5,313 bases of DNA, taken from Actinomycetota bacterium. Its GTDB lineage: Bacteria > Actinomycetota > Thermoleophilia > Gaiellales > Gaiellaceae. The notes below the pieces were generated by a model, which worked only from the letters and a program-made list of their open reading frames with translations, had not been told where the DNA came from and made no database searches. Where the stretch lies: the NCBI GenBank assembly GCA_005883245.1, contig VAXT01000028.1, positions 1 to 5,313 of the forward strand, in the 5' to 3' direction. Below, one piece after another: positions 1 to 4,971 of the stretch (the first letter of the stretch is position 1; each line of letters opens with the position of its first letter). The translations under genes were made by a program, and so were the position numbers.

Positions 1-1
1 T

Positions 2-442
2 TTCCAGCGAGGAACCTTCAACTACTGGAAGTCCGCCTTTTTCACCGAACTGAACGACCAGGTGGTCACCAAACTGATCGAGGCCTACGAGAACGCTCCC
101 ACACCGCTGTGCTTCCTCGTCATCGAGCACTTCCACGGGGCCGCGGTACGCGTCGATCCGGCCGCAACCGCCTTCCCTCACCGCCAGGCCGGCTACGACT
201 GCGTCATCATCTCCCAGTGGAGCGACTCAACCGAGACCGAGACCGGGATCAGGTGGGCTCGCGAAACCTACGAATCACTGCGGCCCAACATGACCGACGG
301 CGCCTACGTCAACTACCTCGACAACGACGACGCGAGCAGAGTCCGAGCCGCATACGGCCCCAACTACGCCCGCCTCGCCCAGCTCAAGCGAAGATACGAC
401 GCCGACAACACCTTCCGGCTCAACCAAAACATCGTCCCCTGA
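2..442 (+). CDS. FAD-linked oxidase, berberine bridge enzyme (BBE) type, C-terminal part
   Basis: The 5' part lies outside the window; 146 codons remain, ending in TGA at 440-442. The visible protein opens with FNYWKSAFF, the segment that follows the FAD-binding domain in BBE-like oxidases. It continues through HFHGAAVRVDPAATAFPHR (about residues 42-60) and ends in the BBE-domain signature: GAYVNYLDN, YGPNYARLAQLKRRYDADN and FRLNQNIVP at the extreme C-terminus. Family members oxidise alcohols, sugars or alkaloid-type substrates with a covalently bound FAD and O2. The FAD-attachment residues are in the missing N-terminal part, so covalent FAD and substrate cannot be judged. The C-terminus is intact and in frame. 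The next plus-strand gene is more than 900 bp away, so no operon partner is visible downstream. Confidence 0.88.
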   Translation, partial: FQRGTFNYWKSAFFTELNDQVVTKLIEAYENAPTPLCFLVIEHFHGAAVRVDPAATAFPHRQAGYDCVIISQWSDSTETETGIRWARETYESLRPNMTDGAYVNYLDNDDASRVRAAYGPNYARLAQLKRRYDADNTFRLNQNIVP

Positions 443-454
443 CAAAACTTGCCT

Positions 455-473
455 GGCCAATGCTCCGGAACGA
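455..473 (+). repeat. Intergenic target-type repeat, copy 1
   Basis: GGCCAATGCTCCGGAACGA matches copy 3 (3851-3869) at 16 of 19 positions. It begins 12 bp after the stop codon of the oxidase gene. In copy 3 this block directly borders the right end of the IS110 element. Here it may be the surviving flank of an older insertion whose other edge is at about 818-828, or an unoccupied site. Confidence 0.6.
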
Positions 474-745
474 GCACGCAGCCGCGTCGCGACGGCTGCA
501 CCACCCCAAGATTCTAAGCATGAAGGCAGGCCCTTTTCGCCGCGGATCGAGTCCGACTCGACGGTCGCTATGCGAGTTCACTTAGATCTCGGACAAACGC
601 GAAGCGCGAACGGTCCGCTTCTCCCCTGCCTGCGGTGGGCTGTGGCTTTCGCGGCCTCGACCGCTCCAGATGTGGTTGGCATTCCGCGCGGAGCGTTCGC
701 TGATCCGTCGTTTCCGTCGCCGACCGTTTCCGTCTTCGAATCGCT

Positions 746-828
746 GACGAGTCACACGCGGCACGGCGACAACCAGGCTGGCAACCACCCCAGAAAGACA
801 CACCCCGCGAGTCTTACCGACGCCTGAG
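746..828 (-). mobile_element. Relic of an IS110-type left end (solo LE fragment)
   Basis: This block aligns by eye with 5131-5216 along its whole length, with only a few small gaps. Shared blocks include GACGAGTCACA, GCGGCACGG, CCAGGCTGGCAA, CCCCAGA, CGAGTCT and CCTGAG. At 5131-5216 this sequence is the outer left end of the IS110 element plus the first arm of its predicted bridge RNA. The orientation is the same. The match stops inside the first RNA loop: the second arm of the hairpin, the rest of the left end and the transposase are absent here. The trailing CCTGAG lies outside the predicted element boundary in both copies, so the two insertions seem to share a target half-site. Confidence 0.6.
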
Positions 829-839
829 CGCGTTTGGCG

Positions 840-1277
840 TCAGCCGATTTGCTCGGACAGGCCGATGAGAATGCTCTCGGGGCCTCGGAGGTAGCAGAGC
901 CGATACACGTCTTCGTATTGGACCACTTCGTCGACGAGTTGCGCGCCGTGCTCGCGGAGCCGGGCTAGCGTGTCGTCGAGGTCGTCCACCGCGAACATGA
1001 CGCGCAGGTAGCCGAGAGCGTTGACCGGAGCGTTTCGGTGATCGGCGACCGCAGGCGGCGTGAGAAAGCGCGAGAGTTCGATCCTGCCGTGGCCGTCCGG
1101 CGTACGCATCATGGCGATCTCGACGCGCTGGTCGCGCAGTCCCGTGACGCGCCCTGACCAGTCTCCTTCGATCATCGCCCGCCCCTCGAGTTCGAGGCCC
1201 AGCTCGGCAAAAAACGAGATCGCGGCATCAAGCGACTCCACCACGATGCCCACGTTGTCCATCCTTTGGAGCGCCAA
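840..1277 (-). CDS. VOC-family protein (glyoxalase/bleomycin-resistance/dioxygenase fold)
   Basis: The protein has 145 residues, normal for a single-chain two-module VOC protein. The first beta-alpha-beta-beta-beta module opens with MDNVGIVVESLDAAISFFAELGL (about residues 6-28) and reaches RIELSRF (about 65-71). The second starts at about 87 with LGYLRVMFAVDDLDDTLARL and ends with LRGPESILIGLSEQ. The first and third usual metal ligands seem replaced: Asn8 stands where HxxI-type proteins have His, and Arg92 where the second module usually has His. Glu67 is kept. Metal-dependent catalysis is therefore uncertain, and a binding or resistance role is equally possible. The longest start is TTG at 1277-1275; an ATG at 1262-1260 (Met6) is the alternative, preceded at once by AAAGG. 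The gene is divergent from the PPOX gene, about 120 bp away. Confidence 0.85.
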   Translation of the reverse strand: MALQRMDNVGIVVESLDAAISFFAELGLELEGRAMIEGDWSGRVTGLRDQRVEIAMMRTPDGHGRIELSRFLTPPAVADHRNAPVNALGYLRVMFAVDDLDDTLARLREHGAQLVDEVVQYEDVYRLCYLRGPESILIGLSEQIG

Positions 1278-1340
1278 GCGGTCATTGTCGCGGATCGCAG
1301 AGAGCGCCGATGAATTTTCGGTGCGCTACCGGTCTCTACT

Positions 1341-1358
1341 GCTTACGGATCCGTAAGC
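1341..1358. promoter_or_regulatory. Perfect 18-bp palindrome, candidate repressor operator (copy 1)
   Basis: GCTTACGGATCCGTAAGC is a perfect 18-bp inverted repeat with no spacer. It lies in the divergent VOC/PPOX intergenic region, 38 bp before the PPOX start. Its 12-bp core TACGGATCCGTA recurs exactly at 1931-1942. Length and symmetry fit a dimeric regulator of TetR type. No regulator is clearly encoded in the window, so the protein is unknown. Confidence 0.5.
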
Positions 1359-1385
1359 GCGGGTCCGCTGACACCCCGGATCGAC

Positions 1386-1390
1386 AGGAG
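1386..1390 (+). promoter_or_regulatory. Ribosome binding site that fixes the PPOX start
   Basis: AGGAG stands 6 nt before the ATG at 1397. The frame is open further upstream, to an ATG at 1310, but that extension would run through the operator palindrome and has no protein-like composition, so the 1397 start is preferred. Confidence 0.7.
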
Positions 1391-1396
1391 CCCTCA

Positions 1397-1912
1397 ATGA
1401 CGCATCCAGTGACTGAGCTCGACGCGCGCTTCAGCGACCCGGCCGCGGTCGCGGCCGACTGGGATCAGACTCGCCGGACGCTCGAAGACGCCGAGTTGTT
1501 CTGGATCGCGACCGTCCGAGCGGACGGTCGGCCGCATGCGACGCCACTCGTCGGTGTCTGGCTCGATGACGCGATCTATTTCGCGACCGGCTTCGGCGAG
1601 CAGAAGGCCGTGAACCTGAGGACCAACCAGAACGTGATCCTGATGACCGGTTGCAACGAATGGGAGCGAGGGCTCGACGTCGTGGTCGAGGGCGAGGCCG
1701 TCCAAGTGATCGATGAGAGCGTCCTCAAACGGCTCGCAAGGGCGTGGGAGACGAAGTGGGACGGCCGCTGGCACTACGAAGTGCACGAGGGCGGATTTCG
1801 GCACGAGGCAAACGCCGACGCGATCCTCGTGTTCTCGGTTAAGCCGACCAAGGTCTTCGCGTTCGCCAAGGGAACCTTCGGTCAGACGCGCCACTGGTTC
1901 AAGCAGGAATAG
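1397..1912 (+). CDS. Pyridoxamine 5'-phosphate oxidase-like (PPOX-type) flavin/F420 split-barrel protein
   Basis: The protein has 171 residues. A split beta-barrel of the PPOX type spans roughly residues 30-155. ELFWIATVRADGRPHATPLVGVW (about 33-55) is the first strand pair, where family members bind FMN or F420 phosphate. LDDAIYFATGFGEQKAVNLRTNQNVILMTG (about 56-85) follows, then VVVEGEAVQV (about 95-104) and DAILVFSVKPTKVFAF (about 141-156). Proteins of this group in actinobacteria use FMN or F420 to reduce or oxidise small molecules, or bind heme or flavin. The exact cofactor and substrate cannot be read from the sequence. The gene lies between two identical-core palindromes, one before the start and one 18 bp after the stop, suggesting repressor control. 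The peptidase gene follows after 76 bp on the same strand. Confidence 0.85.
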   Translation: MTHPVTELDARFSDPAAVAADWDQTRRTLEDAELFWIATVRADGRPHATPLVGVWLDDAIYFATGFGEQKAVNLRTNQNVILMTGCNEWERGLDVVVEGEAVQVIDESVLKRLARAWETKWDGRWHYEVHEGGFRHEANADAILVFSVKPTKVFAFAKGTFGQTRHWFKQE

Positions 1913-1930
1913 CCCTGGCTCTCCACCGTG

Positions 1931-1942
1931 TACGGATCCGTA
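1931..1942. promoter_or_regulatory. 12-bp palindrome, candidate repressor operator (copy 2)
   Basis: TACGGATCCGTA is identical to the core of the palindrome at 1341-1358. The flanks keep AAG on the right but not the full outer symmetry. It lies 18 bp after the PPOX stop and 46 bp before the TTG start of the peptidase, where an operator for the peptidase gene is expected. Confidence 0.5.
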
Positions 1943-1978
1943 AGTGCCGGCAACGTTCTCGCCCTCACCAACGAATTC

Positions 1979-1984
1979 AGGAGG
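1979..1984 (+). promoter_or_regulatory. Strong Shine-Dalgarno that fixes a TTG start
   Basis: AGGAGG is a full anti-16S match, 4 nt before TTG at 1989. It decides the peptidase start: the same frame opens earlier, with a GTG at 1944, but the 15 added residues do not look like peptidase E, whereas the TTG gives the family's usual N-terminus. Confidence 0.8.
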
Positions 1985-1988
1985 CAAC

Positions 1989-2657
1989 TTGAAGCTTCTT
2001 CTTACGTCCGCCGGCATCAAGAACCCGAGCATCCATGACGCACTGGTCGAGCTGCTGGGCAAGCCGACCGCCGAGTGCGACGCCCTCTGCATTCCCACGG
2101 CGTTGTACGGGCATCCCTCGGCCGGCCCTCGCCAGGCGTGGCGGTGCATCAGCGGGCAGGAGACTGGCACTCCCACGGTCGGACTGGGCTGGAAGTCGAT
2201 GGGAGTGCTGGAGCTCACGGCCCTGCCGAGCCTCGACTCGGAACGCTGGGTCCCGCTGGTCCGAGAGACGGATGTCCTGCTCGTCGAGGGCGGCGATGCG
2301 ACGTACCTGTGCCACTGGATGCGGAAGAGCGGACTGGCGGACCTCCTGGCGACGCTGTCCGAGACGGTCTGGGTTGGGGTGAGCGCCGGAAGCATGGTGA
2401 TGACCCCCCGGATCGGTGACGACTTCGTGGCGTGGCCGTCCGCGACAGACGACCGCACCCTAGGGATCGTCGACTTCTCGATCTTCCCGCACCTCGATAA
2501 CCCTGACCTGCCGTGGAACACGATGGCCACCGCAGAGGAATGGGCGGCCCGCTTGTCAGGGCCGGCGTACGCGATCGACGACGAGACCGCCTTCAAAGTG
2601 GTCGACGGTACCGTCGAAGTCATCTCCGAGGGGCACTGGAAACGGCTGACGCCCTAG
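1989..2657 (+). CDS. Peptidase E-like serine peptidase (family S51, type 1 glutamine amidotransferase fold)
   Basis: The protein has 222 residues from the TTG start, near the usual 220-240 of S51 peptidases. The N-terminus MKLLLTSAGIKNPSI is typical. VLLVEGGDATYL (about 96-107) holds the GGD turn, and VGVSAGSMV (about 129-137) is the nucleophile elbow with Ser132. FPHLDNP supplies His168 and DDETAF supplies Glu199, in the order Ser-His-Glu known from Salmonella PepE. PepE cleaves Asp-Xaa dipeptides in the cytoplasm; members outside enterobacteria may have other acidic or cyanophycin-type substrates, so specificity is open. No signal peptide is visible. The gene is preceded by a palindrome shared with the upstream PPOX gene, suggesting joint control, and is convergent with the sigma/anti-sigma pair. 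Confidence 0.87.
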   Translation: MKLLLTSAGIKNPSIHDALVELLGKPTAECDALCIPTALYGHPSAGPRQAWRCISGQETGTPTVGLGWKSMGVLELTALPSLDSERWVPLVRETDVLLVEGGDATYLCHWMRKSGLADLLATLSETVWVGVSAGSMVMTPRIGDDFVAWPSATDDRTLGIVDFSIFPHLDNPDLPWNTMATAEEWAARLSGPAYAIDDETAFKVVDGTVEVISEGHWKRLTP

Positions 2658-2669
2658 GACTGAGACCTC

Positions 2670-2689
2670 GGCCAGTGATGCTGGAATGA
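2670..2689 (+). repeat. Intergenic target-type repeat, copy 2 (apparently empty site)
   Basis: GGCCAGTGATGCTGGAATGA shares its outer halves GGCCAGTG and GGAATGA with copy 3 (3851-3869); the middle 4-5 bases differ. It starts 13 bp after the peptidase stop, in the 54-bp convergent gap. It is followed by AG (CT on the minus strand) and then CCCGAG, resembling the CCTGAG that follows the element's left end at 5211-5216. No mobile-element sequence adjoins it. It contains a weak CCAG/CTGG hairpin that is not kept in the other copies. Confidence 0.55.
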
Positions 2690-2711
2690 AGCCCGAGCAC
2701 CGGCCGCTGGG

Positions 2712-3299
2712 TCATGGCCCGGCGGCGAGCTCGCTGAGATTGATGGTGATTTGGCCGGCCGGACCCGACAGCGTGCCGGGGCCAACTACGAGCTTCGGAT
2801 CGACCACGAACGCCTGATTCACGATCGGGATCTGAACCGATCCTAGAGTGAGCGTGTCGTAACCGGCGGGAACGAGGCCGACGATGACGCCTTGTGTCCT
2901 CATAGGAATAACTTCGCCGGCTGGAGTCGGAAACTCGTGTGCGGTACTCCCTCCTCCCCCGCTGGCGTTTTCGTAGGTGAGGCAGTAGACGCCCGCATCG
3001 GTGTGGCCCGTTAATACGCGTGCGCCGGAGGCCGTCGTTAGCGCCGTCGTCGACGCCTTGCATGCCTTGACGTCGGCAATCGTCATATGCCCCGAAAACG
3101 CCCCGAGTCCGGCCGCGATCGCAGCGCTGGTGATCGCCAGGATGCAGACGCCTACAGCAAGGGCGACGAGCAGGCGCCGCGAACGCCGTTGCCGGCGACC
3201 GGAGCGTGCGAGCACGTCCGCCCAGTCGCGCCCCGATCCCTCGGGCAATGGCATCAGGGACTCGAGTTCCGTTCGAATCAGGGGCTCGACGTCGATCAT
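2712..3299 (-). CDS. Single-pass membrane protein, probable anti-sigma or sensor partner of the ECF sigma factor
   Basis: The protein has 195 residues. It has a cytoplasmic N-terminus of about 42 residues ending in a basic cluster (RRQRRSRR, about 35-42). One hydrophobic helix spans about 43-66. An extracytoplasmic part of about 130 residues follows, with a GGGG stretch at about 114-117 and a beta-rich C-terminus (VQIPIVNQAFVVDPKLVV). No zinc-binding HxxxCxxC motif is present, so it is not a ZAS-type anti-sigma factor; the outer part has two Cys (80 and 106). Its ATG overlaps the stop of the sigma gene in ATGA, so the two are translationally coupled. Topology and coupling suggest a membrane regulator of the sigma factor, but there is no recognised domain, so the role is inferred from context. 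Confidence 0.72.
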   Translation of the reverse strand: MIDVEPLIRTELESLMPLPEGSGRDWADVLARSGRRQRRSRRLLVALAVGVCILAITSAAIAAGLGAFSGHMTIADVKACKASTTALTTASGARVLTGHTDAGVYCLTYENASGGGGSTAHEFPTPAGEVIPMRTQGVIVGLVPAGYDTLTLGSVQIPIVNQAFVVDPKLVVGPGTLSGPAGQITINLSELAAGP

Positions 3300-3814
3300 T
3301 GCGGAACCTCCTCGATGGTCTTGCGCAGGCGGCGATGTGCCGCGCTGAGCGTGGCGGAGACGGTGCCGACCGCGACATCGAGGGCGGTCGCGATCTCCTG
3401 GTAGTCGAGGTCGGCGTAATAGCGGAGGTAGACGGTCAACCGCTGTCGCTCCGGTAGCGACGCAACCCAGGTCCGGACAAGACGGGTCTCGGCCATGTCG
3501 CCGTTATGCGAAGAAGCCGAAGGCCCGTCGTCACCTTCCAGCCCAGCAGGCGACGATTGCCGCTGTTGCTTCTTGGCCGCGTTGACGACCGCGCGCCAAA
3601 CCCAGGCCTCCAGCGGACCTTCACCTCGAAACGACGGGAGTGACTTGATGGTCGCCGCGAAGGCCTCCTGTACCGCGTCGTGTGCGTTCCCGTGATCGCT
3701 CGTAATCAGGGTCGCGACGCGAAGGAAGTGGCGGTACCGGGCTCGGCAGAGGGCTTCGAGATCAGCGACCTGAGCGTTCTGCTCCACGTCCCTATTGATC
3801 CACAGGCCGCACAT
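3296..3814 (-). CDS. RNA polymerase ECF-type (sigma-70 family) sigma factor
   Basis: The protein has 172 residues, the usual ECF size, with only regions 2 and 4. Region 2 covers about 21-85: LCRARYRHFLRVATLIT, then AHDAVQEAFAATIKSLPSFRG, then LEAWVWRAVVNAAKKQ. A Ser/Gly/Asp-rich linker at about 86-108 leads to region 4 at about 115-166: LPERQRLTVYLRYYADLDYQEIA, then the helix-turn-helix DVAVGTVSATLSAAHRRLRK. It directs RNA polymerase to a specific promoter set and is probably held by the membrane protein encoded after it, with a 4-bp overlap. No good Shine-Dalgarno precedes the ATG at 3814; a GTG nine codons in, after AGGGA, is an alternative. An IS110 element ends about 55 bp upstream, so the native promoter is probably cut off or shortened. 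Confidence 0.92.
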   Translation of the reverse strand: MCGLWINRDVEQNAQVADLEALCRARYRHFLRVATLITSDHGNAHDAVQEAFAATIKSLPSFRGEGPLEAWVWRAVVNAAKKQQRQSSPAGLEGDDGPSASSHNGDMAETRLVRTWVASLPERQRLTVYLRYYADLDYQEIATALDVAVGTVSATLSAAHRRLRKTIEEVPQ

Positions 3815-3823
3815 CGTGTTTAG

Positions 3824-3837
3824 TCGCTGCGCAGCGA
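3824..3837. promoter_or_regulatory. 14-bp perfect palindrome upstream of the sigma gene
   Basis: TCGCTGCGCAGCGA is a perfect inverted repeat 10 bp before the sigma-factor ATG. It could be an operator half-pair or a small hairpin in the 5' leader, where it would cover the position of the missing ribosome binding site. It is GC-rich and short, so chance is possible. Confidence 0.3.
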
Positions 3838-3850
3838 TGAGACTGGTCTG

Positions 3851-3869
3851 GGCCAGTGTTCCGGAATGA
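3851..3869 (+). repeat. Intergenic target-type repeat, copy 3 (IS110 flank)
   Basis: GGCCAGTGTTCCGGAATGA directly borders the predicted right end of the IS110 element at 3870-3871. Copies 1 (455-473) and 2 (2670-2689) share its outer parts. On the minus strand it reads TCATTCC immediately after the element, the expected right half of the target. GGAATGAT (3863-3870) is repeated in inverse orientation inside the first loop of the predicted bridge RNA (5096-5103). Confidence 0.65.
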
Positions 3870-3882
3870 TGCTCCTATGACC

Positions 3883-3888
3883 TGTCAA
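3883..3888 (-). promoter_or_regulatory. TTGACA at the IS right end, candidate -35 box of a circle-junction promoter
   Basis: On the minus strand TTGACA, a perfect -35 hexamer, overlaps the transposase stop codon and faces the right end. In IS110 elements excision joins the right end to the left end, and the junction can form a promoter driving the left-end RNA. A matching -10 in the left end is weak here (GAGACT at about 15 bp spacing), so this is only a candidate. Confidence 0.35.
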
Positions 3889-4934
3889 GCCAGCAGCGGC
3901 TCCTGTTGTTGAAGTAGCCGGTAGAGGTGACGGGCGAGGTAGCGCTTGAGCAGGCGGGTGGCGTCGCGTCGGCTCTTCCCTTCGGCGATCCGTTTGGCGA
4001 TGTAGTCCTTGGTCGTCGGGTCGTGCTGACGGCGGTGGAGGACGATCGTGTGCAGGGCGCGGTTGAGCTGACGGTCGCCGCCGCGGCTGAGCCGGTGCCG
4101 TCTCGTCTGGCCGCTCGAGGCGGGGACCGGGGCGACGCCGGCGAGGCGTGCGAAGGCGGCTTCGGAGCGGACGCGTCCGCGATGTGACCAGGCGACGATC
4201 AGCTGCGCGCCGACGATCGGGCCGACGCCCGGCTCGTCGAGCAACTCCGGTGCGAGTGCGCGCACGTGCACGAGGATCTCGCGCTCGAGCTCGTCGGCCT
4301 CGGCAGTCGCCGCCTCGACTCGTCGTGCGAGCGTGCGGAGGACGAGCCGCGCCGCCAGCTCATCCGGGGCCGCGGTCGGGGAGCGGCGCAGGCGGCCGCA
4401 GCGCTCGAGCAGCCGCTGCACGGGGAGTCCGCGCAGCTCCTCGCGGAGGCGGTCGGGGGCGGTCACGATCACGCTGCGCAGCTGCACGAGCGCCTCGCGG
4501 CGGACGTCGACGGCGCTGCGTCGGGCGACCATCAGCAGCCGCAGCGCTTCGCGCCGCTCTCCCGAACGCGGCACCGGCAGCGGCTCGCTCCTGAGTCCAG
4601 CGCGTGCAGCGCGGACCGCGTCGAGCTGGTCGTCCTTGCCGCGCAGCCGCCGTTCGCTCCGTGATGAGCGGCCCACCTCGAGCACCGCCTCGCCGCGATC
4701 GCTCAGATAGCGGGCAAGGCCGGCCCCGTAGTGCCCGGCACCTTCAACCGCCCAGAGACGGGCACCGCCTGCGTAGTGCTGTGCGAATCGAAGCGCCTGC
4801 CCGTAACCACGACTGTCCGTCGAGACCGCCCGCTGCGCGACAACCGCGCCCGCTGGCGCGGCCACCACGGCCAGCACATGCTCGTCCCGATGCGTGTCGA
4901 CGCCAACCACGTAATCCAGCTCGTCTGCAACCAT
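3885..4934 (-). CDS. IS110-family transposase (DEDD RuvC-like plus Tnp20 serine domain)
   Basis: The protein has 349 residues, within the family's usual 320-450. The N-terminal RuvC-like DEDD domain shows YVVGVDTHRDEHVLAVV with Asp13, LWAVEGAGHYG with Glu64, and GKDDQLDAVRAAR with Asp102 and Asp105. A coiled-coil-like stretch at about 195-235 (ARRVEAATAEADELEREI) connects to the C-terminal Tnp20 domain: LLDEPGVGPIVGAQLIVAW (about 231-249), then FARLAGVAPVPASSGQTRRH with the catalytic serine at 273 or 274, then LNRALHTIVLHR. These enzymes recombine DNA through a protein-bound bridge RNA. The ATG is preceded by GGAGG at 4949-4945. All catalytic residues are present and no frameshift is seen, so it is probably active. 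The last codons (PLLA stop) are duplicated in the left end at 5047-5061. Confidence 0.95.
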   Translation of the reverse strand: MVADELDYVVGVDTHRDEHVLAVVAAPAGAVVAQRAVSTDSRGYGQALRFAQHYAGGARLWAVEGAGHYGAGLARYLSDRGEAVLEVGRSSRSERRLRGKDDQLDAVRAARAGLRSEPLPVPRSGERREALRLLMVARRSAVDVRREALVQLRSVIVTAPDRLREELRGLPVQRLLERCGRLRRSPTAAPDELAARLVLRTLARRVEAATAEADELEREILVHVRALAPELLDEPGVGPIVGAQLIVAWSHRGRVRSEAAFARLAGVAPVPASSGQTRRHRLSRGGDRQLNRALHTIVLHRRQHDPTTKDYIAKRIAEGKSRRDATRLLKRYLARHLYRLLQQQEPLLA

Positions 4935-4944
4935 CTCGATCGAT

Positions 4945-4949
4945 CCTCC
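4945..4949 (-). promoter_or_regulatory. Ribosome binding site of the transposase
   Basis: GGAGG on the minus strand, 10 nt before the ATG at 4934, supports that start. It lies just outside the predicted bridge RNA (4972-5151), so translation and RNA folding need not compete. Confidence 0.6.
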
Positions 4950-4971
4950 GGCTTCGCTCGTAGGGTCCGGT

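Larger units (their letters stand above)
443..839. other. 397-bp gene-free interval with IS110 end-like sequences
   Basis: No frame here has credible protein-like content: the open frames are rich in Arg, Ser and Pro and match no family I recognise. The interval contains a target-type repeat at 455-473, directly after the oxidase stop, and an 83-bp block at 746-828 closely related to the outer left end of the IS110 element at 5131-5216. I see nothing recognisable between 475 and 745. It is best read as remains of an old insertion. Confidence 0.6.

Noticed and set aside
743..766. CTGACGAG followed by GTC...GAC, resembling part of a hammerhead ribozyme core
   Set aside because: The required GAAA after stem II is missing and the related copy at 5131 lacks the CTGA element.
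1310..1396. Longer N-terminus of the PPOX protein starting at ATG 1310
   Set aside because: It would translate through the palindrome, has no ribosome binding site, and the ATG at 1397 has a good one.
1394..2623. A 409-codon minus-strand open frame spanning the PPOX and peptidase genes
   Set aside because: Antisense shadow of two well-supported genes in GC-rich DNA; low-complexity composition and no family resemblance.
2664..2700. Target repeats as transcription terminators, since two of three follow stop codons
   Set aside because: No hairpin is conserved among the three copies and none is followed by a T-run.
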